This document shows, in pieces, positions 8,012 to 16,013 of a stretch of DNA of 64,000 nt (its first letter is position 1; the number at the start of each line of letters is the position of its first letter). Under the pieces are notes generated by a model. It had not been told where the DNA came from, searched no databases, and saw nothing but the letters and a program-made list of their open reading frames with translations. This DNA comes from Halonatronomonas betaini (GTDB lineage Bacteria; Bacillota; Halanaerobiia; Halanaerobiales; Halarsenatibacteraceae), in NCBI RefSeq assembly GCF_015666175.1, contig NZ_JADPIE010000004.1, forward strand, positions 198,118 through 262,117, given 5' to 3'. The translations under genes were made by a program, and so were the position numbers.

Positions 8012-9142
8012 ATGGAGAGAAAAGCATTTAACGAGAATGATCAAAAAGAACTTGCTCAATCGACAATAAAAAGTAAAGATCAATATTCTTTCTGGCGTGA
8101 GATGTGGAAACGTTTAAGCAGACACAGGATAGCAATAGTCGGAGGAATAGTTGTTTTGACTTTATATATCATGGTTATATTTGCTGGTTTTCTGTCACCA
8201 TATCATCCAAATAGAACTTTTAGACAATATTTTTATCACCCCCCAACAAGAGTCCATTTCACTGATGAAACTGGAAGTCTTACAAGGCCATATATTTATG
8301 GAACTGAATCAGTCGGCTGGGGCCAATATGAAACTGTTGAAGATGAGAAATATGAAATTCAGTTTTTCCATAGAGGTGATCCACACACAGTTGGGCCCTT
8401 TACAACTAATTTTCAACTCTTTGGGATTGAAGGATATGAACAACCGTTTTTTCTTCTCGGAAGTGATGGATATGGTCGGGATTTATTTACCAGGTTATTA
8501 TATGGTGGTAGAGTCTCAATGTTTATTGGATTTGTTGCTATCTTTATTTCAACATCGATAGGTATGCTAGTTGGAGGAATATCTGGATATTATGGTGGCT
8601 GGGTAGATGAGGTATTAATGCGATTTGCCGAAGTGATTATGTCAATACCAGGATTTTATTTGCTTTTAGCCCTGGCTGCAGTCATGCCCATTGATATACC
8701 TTCACAAATGAGATTCTTCTTTATTATTTCTATTCTTGCTTTCAGAGGCTGGGCTGGAATGGCTCGTGTTATTAGAGGAATGGTTCTTTCAGCTAAAAAT
8801 GAAGAATATGTACAGGCTGCAAGAGCTATTGGTGCTTCAGATAAAAGGATAATAATTAAACATGTATTACCTGTTACAACTACCTATGTAATAGTTAGTG
8901 CAACTGTTGCTGTTCCAGGATATATTATAATGGAATCTGGCTTAAGCTTTATTGGTTTAGGAATTCAGGAGCCAGCAGCCAGCTGGGGTAATATGCTAGC
9001 AGCTGCTCAAAATATTACTTCTATTACGGGTTTTCCATGGATGTTAATACCAGGCTTTATGATATTTATTGCCTGTTTAAGTTATAACTTATTAGGCGAT
9101 GGACTAAGAGATGCCCTGGATCCAAAATCGACGATCAGGTAA
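8012..9142 (+). CDS. Peptide ABC transporter permease, DppC/OppC type, with enlarged periplasmic loop
   Basis: A 376-residue permease, partner of the preceding DppB-type protein. Family members are commonly about 280-310 residues. The extra length is a hydrophilic insert of about 80 residues between the first membrane segment (IAIVGGIVVLTLYIMVIFAGFLSP) and the DGYGRDLFTRLLYGGR motif that opens the transport domain. The EAA loop EEYVQAARAIGASDKRIIIKHVLP is intact. The insert (TDETGSLTRPYIYGTES, YGQYETVEDEKYEI-like residues) also occurs in some DppC-like permeases of Thermotoga and Halanaerobiales type, from memory. No DppD/DppF ATPase follows, so ATPases must be supplied from elsewhere. Confidence 0.92.
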   Translation: MERKAFNENDQKELAQSTIKSKDQYSFWREMWKRLSRHRIAIVGGIVVLTLYIMVIFAGFLSPYHPNRTFRQYFYHPPTRVHFTDETGSLTRPYIYGTESVGWGQYETVEDEKYEIQFFHRGDPHTVGPFTTNFQLFGIEGYEQPFFLLGSDGYGRDLFTRLLYGGRVSMFIGFVAIFISTSIGMLVGGISGYYGGWVDEVLMRFAEVIMSIPGFYLLLALAAVMPIDIPSQMRFFFIISILAFRGWAGMARVIRGMVLSAKNEEYVQAARAIGASDKRIIIKHVLPVTTTYVIVSATVAVPGYIIMESGLSFIGLGIQEPAASWGNMLAAAQNITSITGFPWMLIPGFMIFIACLSYNLLGDGLRDALDPKSTIR

Positions 9143-9163
9143 AATAAAAATATGAATTAAACT

Positions 9164-9195
9164 TCCTGGACCAGTTAGTTCTGGTTCAGGTTTCT
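9164..9195 (+). terminator. Probable intrinsic terminator
   Basis: CCTGGACCAG pairs with CTGGTTCAGG (one G-U pair) across a short loop, followed by TTTCTT. It lies between the permease gene and the amidotransferase gene. The T-tract is short. Confidence 0.6.
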
Positions 9196-9227
9196 TAATT
9201 AAGTAATAACTAGAGGTGTTTTATATA

Positions 9228-9944
9228 ATGAAGAAATTGCTTATTATAAAGGCAGGAGCATCATTAAATAAAATAGTAAAAAAATATGGAGATTTTGAAG
9301 AATTAATTATTAATAAAGCTAATTTAAGGATTGAAGAAATAGAAATTTATAAACCCTTTGAAAATAAAACTTTTCCAGATATAGATAATATAAAAGGTAT
9401 AATAATAACAGGCTCTCATTCAATGGTTACAGATGATTCGCAATGGATAAAAAATTTATCCCAGGAACTTAAACATTATCTTGACAATTATAATATTCCT
9501 GCATTAGGAATCTGTTTTGGTCATCAGCTTCTGGCTAAAATATATGGAGGGAAAGTAGATTATCATCCAGTTAAAAAAGAAATCGGAAGTAAAGAAATAT
9601 TTTTAACAGAAGCAGGTAAAGTTAATAGTCTATTTAAAGGTTTACCTAATAAGTTCTCAAGTTTTCTTGTTCATGAACAGTCAGTTTTAGAACTTCCTGA
9701 AGGAGCCATAAGACTTGCCAATAATAATTTTGAAAATAATCAGGCATTCTATTTAGAAGATAATATCTGGGGAGTTCAGTTTCACCCGGAATTTACAGCT
9801 GGAGTAATGAAGGAATATATTTTAAATGATAGGGATAAGCTAATAAAAGAAGGTTATAATCTGGATAAATTGATCAGAGATTTAAAGAAAAATACTCCTG
9901 GTGAAAAGCTAATAAAAAATTTCATAGAAATAATTAATAAATAA
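9228..9944 (+). CDS. Class I glutamine amidotransferase-like protein
   Basis: A 238-residue single-domain protein of the GATase1 class that releases ammonia from glutamine or hydrolyses gamma-glutamyl compounds. The nucleophile elbow is LGICFGHQL with Cys96. The His-x-Glu partner is in GVQFHPEFT near the C-terminus, and GIIITGSHSMV forms the early oxyanion segment. It resembles the stand-alone GuaA-like amidotransferases rather than a synthase subunit, as no synthase domain is adjacent. A GTG at 9216 is in frame, but AGAGGTG at 9212-9218 fits the ATG at 9228 much better. The specific substrate is not known. Proximity to peptide uptake and D-aminopeptidase genes may point to amino-acid or gamma-glutamyl metabolism. 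Confidence 0.82.
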   Translation: MKKLLIIKAGASLNKIVKKYGDFEELIINKANLRIEEIEIYKPFENKTFPDIDNIKGIIITGSHSMVTDDSQWIKNLSQELKHYLDNYNIPALGICFGHQLLAKIYGGKVDYHPVKKEIGSKEIFLTEAGKVNSLFKGLPNKFSSFLVHEQSVLELPEGAIRLANNNFENNQAFYLEDNIWGVQFHPEFTAGVMKEYILNDRDKLIKEGYNLDKLIRDLKKNTPGEKLIKNFIEIINK

Positions 9945-10020
9945 TTAAGACTAATAAAGGAATTTCAAAGTATTTATAGAACTATACTTCAAGCAGAAAT
10001 ATATTCTAAGGGGTGGAGAT

Positions 10021-10182
10021 ATGGCAAATAATAATAACTTCTTGTATATTGGAATAGCTGTTGCAATTGGTTCTGGTATTGGCTTAATTGTTAGTATGTT
10101 TTTTGGAGGAAGTATTGCTTTAGGTTTAGTGATTGGTGGAGCAATAGGACTATTAAAAGAAACTTTTTGGAAGAGTATATAA
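10021..10182 (+). CDS. Small glycine-rich membrane protein (53 aa)
   Basis: Fifty-three codons starting MANNNNFLYIGIAVAIGSG and ending WKSI. Almost the whole middle is hydrophobic with repeated small-residue spacing (GIAVAIGSGIG, GGSIALGLVIGGAIG), the glycine-zipper pattern of tightly packed membrane hairpins. GGGGTGGAG ends two bases before the ATG. The gene sits between the amidotransferase and the D-aminopeptidase on the same strand, 28 bases before the latter, so it is probably in the same transcript. Family not recognised. Confidence 0.7.
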   Translation: MANNNNFLYIGIAVAIGSGIGLIVSMFFGGSIALGLVIGGAIGLLKETFWKSI

Positions 10183-10209
10183 AATATCATAACAGGAGAG
10201 ATAATTTAT

Positions 10210-11022
10210 ATGGTTAAAGAAGATACATCAGTTTTTATTTCTGCAGATATGGAGGGTATTAGTTCTTTAGTTGTTGGAGATGAAGTAAGAAAAGGCAAGA
10301 GTGAATATGATGAATTTAGAGAAATTATGACTGGTGATGTAAATGCAGCAATAGAAGCAGCTTTTGATAATGGGGCAACCAGGGTTGTTGTTAGAGATGC
10401 TCATGCAACTGCCAGAAATATTCTGCCGGCTCAACTAGATAAAAGGGCAGAATTAATTAGAGGCTGGTCAGGAAGACCCTATAGTATGATGGATGGTATA
10501 GATAATACATTTGATACAGTTTTTTTCGTTGGATATCATTCAAGCCCGGGGCTTGAGAGTGGAACACTTGCCCATACCATCTCTGGAAAATTTCATAAGA
10601 TTTATTTAAATGACCAGCCTGCCAGTGAAGCTTTAATTAATGCTTATACTGCAGGTTATTTTGGAGTACCGGTTAGCTTTATTTCAGGAGATGAAAGTTG
10701 CTGCAATCAAACTAAAAAGTTAATTCCAGGAATTGAAACTGCAACAGTTAAATATGGTTTAGGAGGCGCAATCAGGGCGCTCCCAATTGCTGAAGCCAGA
10801 AAAAGGATTAAAAATGGAGTAGAGTTAGGGCTGAGAAAATTAGAAATTCTCAACCCATTAGGTCAGGAGATTGAAGAATTTAATGCCCACCTGATATATA
10901 GAAGAATAGAAGATGCTATAACTGCAGGGAATTATCCTGGAGCTGAACAGGATAATTATGAAGTCAAATTTAGTGCCAGTGATTATTTTGATTTAATTAC
11001 ATTTCTTCACTTTGTGAGTTAA
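10210..11022 (+). CDS. dppA: D-aminopeptidase, DppA type (peptidase family M55)
   Basis: A 270-residue zinc aminopeptidase that removes D-amino acids from D-amino-acyl peptides such as cell-wall fragments. All metal ligands known from Bacillus subtilis DppA are visible in order: D13 and E15 in SADMEGIS, H65 in RDAHATARN, H110 in VGYHSS and E140 in PASEAL. The protein is cytoplasmic and forms a decameric ring in the family. In B. subtilis dppA heads the dipeptide permease operon. Here it follows two permease genes and two small genes, keeping that association. Likely role: degrading imported D-Ala-containing peptides. It is convergent with the Mrp operon, two bases from the last stop. Confidence 0.93.
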   Translation: MVKEDTSVFISADMEGISSLVVGDEVRKGKSEYDEFREIMTGDVNAAIEAAFDNGATRVVVRDAHATARNILPAQLDKRAELIRGWSGRPYSMMDGIDNTFDTVFFVGYHSSPGLESGTLAHTISGKFHKIYLNDQPASEALINAYTAGYFGVPVSFISGDESCCNQTKKLIPGIETATVKYGLGGAIRALPIAEARKRIKNGVELGLRKLEILNPLGQEIEEFNAHLIYRRIEDAITAGNYPGAEQDNYEVKFSASDYFDLITFLHFVS

Positions 11023-11023
11023 T

Positions 11024-12616
11024 TTAAAACAGATTGGTAACATAGAAATTTAACAGCAACAGAACCAGTGCAAAAAGAACCCAGGAGACATATCTTACCA
11101 TATCTCCAGTATGAATTTTAGATACTGTATTGTCAAATTCTATGAAGGAGTTACAGATATCACAGTAAAAGTCAGGCTCGATCGGTTGTTCTGGATGGGG
11201 TTCAATTGTGTTTTGTAAAATCGGGAATAATGCCAGACCAATAAGGATAGGTTGAACTCCATTCCAGACTTCATAGGCTGAGAAATAATTAATCCCGGTA
11301 GAAATATTAAATAAAGATTCCATCTGTTCCGGCAATAAAGCTATTACCATCATAATACCCGCAATAAAGACCATTGAGAATCTCATTGAAAATAAAGGCT
11401 TCTTTTTCATTCTAGGGTTATTGCCCTTCCTAATAAATCCAAAATACATAATTTTTATAAATGAAAGAGCAGTTCCAATTCCGGCAATCATCATTCCATA
11501 ATAGATGATTTGATTATCAGTACTATGTTTAATCATTGTTTTACTCAAATAACCATTAAAGAATGGGAAGCCTGCAATCGATAGGGCTGCAATTAAACTG
11601 GTTACAAAAGTTATAGGGATCTTCTTCCAGAGACCACCTAAGTCCTCAAGATTTTCATATCCGAAAGAATAAATTACAGTACCGGCCATTACAAAAAGTA
11701 AACCCTTATAAAGTATATGGTTAATTATGTGAAAACTACCACCAACAATCCCTAATTCATTACCTATACCAATACCTATAATCATATATCCGATCTGACT
11801 GACTATATGGTATGATAATATCTTTCTAATATCTGAATGGGTCATAGCAAGGATAACACCAAGAATAGCATTAAACACCCCAAAATAAGCGATTAACATA
11901 TTATCCATTTCTATCAGTCTGTATAATCCGTAGACTCCGATCTTTGAGGTGAAGGCAGATAGGATTACACTGATATGATAAGGAATATTTGAGTATGTCC
12001 TTGGTAACCAGGTATGAACTCCAACATAAGCTAGTTTAACACCAATAGATATCAAGAAAAAGATTAAGCCCCGTTCAGGAACTGTCAGGAGAATACTACC
12101 TGTCTCTGTTACATGGAGAACTATTCCCCAGAGTAACATTAACCCACCAAAAACATGCATTAGTATATAATATTGAGCAGTATGCTGTCGGACAGCATCA
12201 TTAATATCATAAATTAAAAAGAAAGCAGAAATAGTAATAATTTCCCAGGCAACAAAAAAACTAATAAAATCGCCTACAAATAATATCATAAATGAGAAAC
12301 CAAGATAGAAATTGATTAAAGGAAATTCTTTCTTGCCACATAGATTATATGAGTATATAAAGGCTCCAGCCCCAAAAATCACAAATACTAAAGCAATGTT
12401 TCTGGATATAGCATCAACTTCCAGTAAAATTATTTCAAAATCTAAAAAGACAAAAGTTAATAACCTTTCACCCTCCGGTAGTCCCAGTAAAATAAACAAA
12501 GATGTGGCCAGGCCGGCCATAGAAAAGATAAAACGTTTTTTGCTATTTTTTATAAATATAGATAGTATCCCGGTTAGAATCAGGATAAATCCAGGGTTAA
12601 TCAGTATCGATGGCAT
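11024..12616 (-). CDS. Mrp-type antiporter large subunit (second MrpD/ND5-like proton channel protein)
   Basis: A 530-residue membrane protein with about 14 hydrophobic segments, of the proton-conducting NuoL/M/N-MrpA/D superfamily. Visible landmarks are the glutamate in SFFVAWEIITISAFFLIY and the lysine in LISIGVKLAYVGVHTWLP. HSDIRKILSYHIVSQIGYMIIG and the FHIINHILYKGLLFVMAG helix follow. It is the last gene of the eight-gene Mrp operon. It ends with an unusual soluble segment containing YCDICNSF (a CxxC) before a final membrane helix. It starts three bases after the stop of the upstream mrpD, with GGGAGG before the ATG. It fills the slot of MrpA's antiporter domain, but its length and motifs are closer to MrpD. 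Confidence 0.88.
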   Translation of the reverse strand: MPSILINPGFILILTGILSIFIKNSKKRFIFSMAGLATSLFILLGLPEGERLLTFVFLDFEIILLEVDAISRNIALVFVIFGAGAFIYSYNLCGKKEFPLINFYLGFSFMILFVGDFISFFVAWEIITISAFFLIYDINDAVRQHTAQYYILMHVFGGLMLLWGIVLHVTETGSILLTVPERGLIFFLISIGVKLAYVGVHTWLPRTYSNIPYHISVILSAFTSKIGVYGLYRLIEMDNMLIAYFGVFNAILGVILAMTHSDIRKILSYHIVSQIGYMIIGIGIGNELGIVGGSFHIINHILYKGLLFVMAGTVIYSFGYENLEDLGGLWKKIPITFVTSLIAALSIAGFPFFNGYLSKTMIKHSTDNQIIYYGMMIAGIGTALSFIKIMYFGFIRKGNNPRMKKKPLFSMRFSMVFIAGIMMVIALLPEQMESLFNISTGINYFSAYEVWNGVQPILIGLALFPILQNTIEPHPEQPIEPDFYCDICNSFIEFDNTVSKIHTGDMVRYVSWVLFALVLLLLNFYVTNLF

Positions 12617-12619
12617 AAT

Positions 12620-14098
12620 TTAACCTCCCAGGATATGAAGAATAAAGTTGGATTGTTCAAGTAAAAAGTCTGGAGCTGCATCAATAATATTCAATATATA
12701 GCCAGGAAATAAGCCGATCATTAAACAGACACCTGCTAAAAATAGAGTTGGAATATACTCATTAAATTTTAAAAGTGGTAGCTTTCCTGGAAAACCAGAA
12801 TAACCTGTATAAATAGTAATTACAGGTCTTAAATAATATCCAAGTGAAATAAAACTACCTACAAGTATCATAAAAGCAGGAACAAGATAACCTGCTTCAA
12901 CGGCAGCTGTTAAAATCAACCATTTACTAACAAAGATATTTGAAGGTGGAATCCCAACCATAGCTATTAACATCAAAACAAAAATTATACTCATTACCGG
13001 CATCTTTTCAGCCAGTCCTTTCATATCTCTGATTTGATAACTATTGGTGGCCTTATACAAATTACCAGCAGTAAAGAAGATAGCTCCTTTTAAGAAAGCA
13101 TGATTAATCAAATGGAAACTTCCTGCAACTATTCCAGCCTCAGTCCCAATGCCAAAGGCAATAATAACATAGCCTAGCTGGGCTATTGTTGAATAAGCAA
13201 AAAGCCGCTTAAGATTATCCTGCTGCAGAGCTGCGCCATGGCCAAAGAGCATTGAAGCAACTCCCCAGCCGACAATTAAGTTGGTGAAGATAGTCTCCTG
13301 AAAGAACTGGACTCCAAAGAAGATAAAAAGAATCCTTACCAGCACAAAGAAATAGACATTAACAACCAGACCAGAGGATAAAACAATATATGAGATCGGT
13401 GAACCCTGATAGGCATCTGGCATCCAGGCATGTAAAGGTACAAGAGCAAACTTAACCCCTAATCCAATAATAAAGAGTGACATTAATACCTGGCGAGTAA
13501 CAACAGGTATTTCAGCCATTCTTTCAGGAATTATTGCCATATTTAAAGTTCCGGTAGCCTGGTAGGTTAGCACTATTCCCAGTAATAAGAAAACAGCACC
13601 AATTGAACCAATAATTAAATATTCAAAAGCAGCCTCTAAACTGATATCCTCGTCTTTAAAAGCAACAAGGGCATAAGAACTGATTGAAGCTATCTCAAAG
13701 AAAACATAGAAATTAAAGAGATCAGCCGTCATTACCATACCAGAAGCCCCTAACAATAACACATTTATTAACAGATAAAATTTAGCCGGTTTCCTCTGGA
13801 TTTCAGTAATTGAATAAAGCAGGCTCAACAATGGCATGACAGCAATCAGCACAAAGACTACAAGAGTAAAATTATCAACTGAGAGGTTAATAGCTATATC
13901 ATTCTGCCAGTTTCCAACATTATAAAGTTGTGGCAATAAATTATTTCTATTGAGAATATAATAGATAGCTATTCCAGACTGGAGAATAGCAGATGTAAAA
14001 ACCACTGGTAAAACATATTTTTTATTTATGTAATTAAAAATCCCAATAGAAAAAATAGTAAATAAAGGTATTATAATTAGCCAGATTAAAAGCTCCAT
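12620..14098 (-). CDS. mrpD: Na+/H+ antiporter subunit MrpD
   Basis: A 492-residue polytopic protein of the ND2/ND4-like family. Key residues of the proton path are visible: Glu in FNFYVFFEIASISSYALVAF, Lys in FIIGLGVKFALVPLHAWMPDAY, the QDNLKRLFAYSTIAQLGYVIIAF segment and the Lys in HLINHAFLKGAIFFTAG. In Mrp antiporters it couples proton flow to sodium export with the other subunits. GGGG lies before the ATG, and the gene is six bases downstream of mrpC. The next large subunit follows within three bases. Confidence 0.93.
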   Translation of the reverse strand: MELLIWLIIIPLFTIFSIGIFNYINKKYVLPVVFTSAILQSGIAIYYILNRNNLLPQLYNVGNWQNDIAINLSVDNFTLVVFVLIAVMPLLSLLYSITEIQRKPAKFYLLINVLLLGASGMVMTADLFNFYVFFEIASISSYALVAFKDEDISLEAAFEYLIIGSIGAVFLLLGIVLTYQATGTLNMAIIPERMAEIPVVTRQVLMSLFIIGLGVKFALVPLHAWMPDAYQGSPISYIVLSSGLVVNVYFFVLVRILFIFFGVQFFQETIFTNLIVGWGVASMLFGHGAALQQDNLKRLFAYSTIAQLGYVIIAFGIGTEAGIVAGSFHLINHAFLKGAIFFTAGNLYKATNSYQIRDMKGLAEKMPVMSIIFVLMLIAMVGIPPSNIFVSKWLILTAAVEAGYLVPAFMILVGSFISLGYYLRPVITIYTGYSGFPGKLPLLKFNEYIPTLFLAGVCLMIGLFPGYILNIIDAAPDFLLEQSNFILHILGG

Positions 14099-14104
14099 AT
14101 TTTA

Positions 14105-14440
14105 TTATCCCCTTAATCTCTTGATTTCGTGAATATTCAAAGTGTCATAGCGGTTATGCAATTTAATAACTAAAGCAAGCATTATTGCAGTTGTGCTAGC
14201 ATTAATAACAATTGCAGTTAATCCTAAAGCCTGGGGCAGCGGATCTGCAACTAATTCAAAGGGCTGGTCCAATACTGGAGCAGCAGCATCAGGAAAATAA
14301 GCCATAGCCCCTAAAAGCAGAATAATTGAAGATTCAACAATGCTGATCCCAATTATTATTTTTATCATATTTGTCTGAGTTAAAACTGTATATAATCCCA
14401 TACAGATTAACAATACAATTGTTGGGTATAATAAGATCAT
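14105..14440 (-). CDS. mrpC: Na+/H+ antiporter subunit MrpC (NuoK-like)
   Basis: 111 residues with three membrane helices, the size and pattern of MrpC/NuoK. It opens MILLYPTIVLLICMGLYTVLT and contains KIIIGISIVESSIILLL, with the buried Glu typical of the family. A periplasmic proline/aspartate-rich loop (DQPFELVADPLPQALGLTAIVI) ends in the conserved LPQALxLTAIVI motif. GGGAGG precedes the ATG, and the gene starts three bases after mrpB ends. Confidence 0.93.
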   Translation of the reverse strand: MILLYPTIVLLICMGLYTVLTQTNMIKIIIGISIVESSIILLLGAMAYFPDAAAPVLDQPFELVADPLPQALGLTAIVINASTTAIMLALVIKLHNRYDTLNIHEIKRLRG

Positions 14441-14443
14441 TAT

Positions 14444-15154
14444 TTAATCCTCCCTGGTTAATGAGATAAAGATAATACTTAATCCGGTACCAACTTTAGC
14501 CCCGACGGCAAGATTTGATAATGGCATAAGTCCGCCACTTAATAATTCACCAGGGGTACCTAAATAAATTCCAGCCTGGCTATTGGCCAGAAAACTGCCA
14601 CCATAGATCAATCCAAAGATACCGATCAATAAGAATAATAAAGCACCAAAATCTTCAATTAAAGAAAGCCTGGTTACATTAAAGCGTTTAGTCATATAAT
14701 GGAAGCCATAGGTAAAGATTATCAGGATAGACATCGCACTGATTATAACACCACCAGAAAACCCTCCGCCAGGGGAGAGGTGACCATAAGCAATTAAGAA
14801 TATACTGATAACCCAGAAAAAAGGCAGTATAAAAGCAATTGATTGATGAACTATTGGTGTAAATTCAGTTTTAAGCATTGAAGCTTCATGCTGGGGCAAA
14901 ATTAAAGCTACAATTGAGGCAGCAGTAAAAATCACAGTTGCCTCACCGATAGTATCAAAAGCTCTATAATCAAATAATATAGCAGTAATCAAGTTTATAG
15001 CACCAGTTTCTTCAACGCCATAATTTATATAATGTTCAGAAAGGCTGAGAGTAACTTCTAAATTTGAAATATCATAAAAAGTAATCAGCAAAAAAATGCC
15101 TAATAATGAAACCAATCCAGCACTAAATAATTTATTGAAGGAAATATTATTCAT
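14444..15154 (-). CDS. mrpB: MrpB (MnhB) antiporter subunit with N-terminal MbhE-like segment
   Basis: 236 residues, roughly 90 more than stand-alone MrpB. The C-terminal part is MnhB, with the diagnostic AYGHLSPGGGFSGGVI and GTPGELLSGGLMPLSNLAVGAKVG. The N-terminal 85 residues (two helices, with TAILFDYRAFDTIGEATVIFTA) match the segment that forms MbhE in archaeal hydrogenase complexes or the very C-terminus of MrpA in ordinary Mrp systems. The gene is thus an MbhE-MnhB fusion. Its ATG overlaps the stop of the preceding DUF4040 gene by four bases, and GGAGGAGA lies six bases upstream. Confidence 0.88.
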   Translation of the reverse strand: MNNISFNKLFSAGLVSLLGIFLLITFYDISNLEVTLSLSEHYINYGVEETGAINLITAILFDYRAFDTIGEATVIFTAASIVALILPQHEASMLKTEFTPIVHQSIAFILPFFWVISIFLIAYGHLSPGGGFSGGVIISAMSILIIFTYGFHYMTKRFNVTRLSLIEDFGALLFLLIGIFGLIYGGSFLANSQAGIYLGTPGELLSGGLMPLSNLAVGAKVGTGLSIIFISLTRED

Positions 15155-15390
15155 TCTATCTCCTCCGTCTTATTAATAGTTATAATAAAGAAGCTGGTCA
15201 TGATTCCAGCAGCTATAACAGCTTCAGCCAGAGCCAGATCAGGTGCCTGGAGAATAATAAGTAATATAACTAAAAGTGTACTGAATAATGATAGGATTAC
15301 AACAGAGTTTAAAAGTTTCTTAGAAAATAATGCAAGGGCAGCCGTTACAACAAGCATCACCAGAATTATACCAAAGATTAGATCAATCAT
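15151..15390 (-). CDS. Mrp antiporter subunit, MbhD-like (DUF4040; detached piece of MrpA)
   Basis: A 79-residue protein of three membrane helices beginning MIDLIFGIILVMLVVTAALAL. It contains QAPDLALAEAVIAAGIMTSFFIITI, the DUF4040 motif (APDxALxEAxxGAG) found in MrpA C-termini and as MbhD in archaeal complexes. The acidic residue in that motif is part of the ion path. An in-frame ATG at 15417 exists, but GAGAGGG eight bases before the ATG at 15390 points to the shorter form. This gives an eight-base overlap with mrpG. Confidence 0.88.
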   Translation of the reverse strand: MIDLIFGIILVMLVVTAALALFSKKLLNSVVILSLFSTLLVILLIILQAPDLALAEAVIAAGIMTSFFIITINKTEEIE

Positions 15391-15715
15391 TGTCAAAAAC
15401 CCTCTCATGTAAATCATCTCTAGTCATTTTTATAACATGGCCATAATGATATGAAGCTCTACTTAGGGCATGGCCAACAACAGGATTAGTAATTAGTAAA
15501 AAGACAATTAAAAGCAGTAATCTAAAAGATAGAGGTGATGGACCTTCCTGGATAATTAAAGCTATTAAGATTGAAATACCTCCACCGATCAGACATTTAG
15601 AAGCAGCATGCATTCTTGAATAAAAGTCAGGAAAGCGGATTAAAGCAATGGCAGTTGTTAAGAAAAATACCATTCCGCTAAATAAAAAGAACCTGATAAT
15701 CCAATCTACAATCAT
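15383..15715 (-). CDS. mrpG: Na+/H+ antiporter subunit MrpG
   Basis: 110 residues with three membrane helices. The family segment LIRFPDFYSRMHAASKCLIGGGISILIAL (usually RLPDxYxRxHAAtKxxTLG) is clear, followed by LLLIVFLLITNPVVGHALSRASY. The ATG overlaps the end of mrpF by four bases and has GGAGGAAGAG upstream. Accessory subunit needed for assembly of the Mrp complex. Confidence 0.93.
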   Translation of the reverse strand: MIVDWIIRFFLFSGMVFFLTTAIALIRFPDFYSRMHAASKCLIGGGISILIALIIQEGPSPLSFRLLLLIVFLLITNPVVGHALSRASYHYGHVIKMTRDDLHERVFDND

Positions 15716-15984
15716 GACTCTTCCTCCTCATGTCTCCCTGGAGTCCCAAAGTATTTAGCCATTACCAAAACATCAATAAATAAGAGGACACCATATACTA
15801 AAGCAACATCAATAAATAATGCCCGATTAAAATGGGCTCCAAGCAGAACAAGCACTATCAAAAGCATAATACCAATAGCACTGACAGCCGCTATTCTGTC
15901 AAGGGGATGGGGCCCTTTTATTAACCTGTAAAATGAAATCATTGAGCAGAATAAAACAAAAATTATAACAAATTCTAGATTCAA
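15712..15984 (-). CDS. mrpF: Na+/H+ antiporter subunit MrpF
   Basis: 90 residues and three membrane helices. The conserved KGPHPLDRIAAVSAIG stretch (family: GPTxxDRvvAld) and the buried Asp in FIDVALVYGVLLFIDVLVMAKYF are both visible. It starts with TTG, seven bases after AGGAGG, and ends HEEEES overlapping the mrpG start. The gap from mrpE is 29 bases. Confidence 0.92.
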   Translation of the reverse strand: MNLEFVIIFVLFCSMISFYRLIKGPHPLDRIAAVSAIGIMLLIVLVLLGAHFNRALFIDVALVYGVLLFIDVLVMAKYFGTPGRHEEEES

Positions 15985-16013
15985 GGCAAATCCTCCTGAC
16001 TTTTAATAGGGTT

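Noticed and set aside
8181-8561. Plus-strand 126-codon frame inside the DppC-type permease gene
   Set aside because: It overlaps a clearly coding frame, is low in membrane-protein logic and has no start signal.
9951-10190. Minus-strand open frame of 79 codons
   Set aside because: It is antisense to the well-supported 53-codon gene and has no Shine-Dalgarno sequence or family resemblance.
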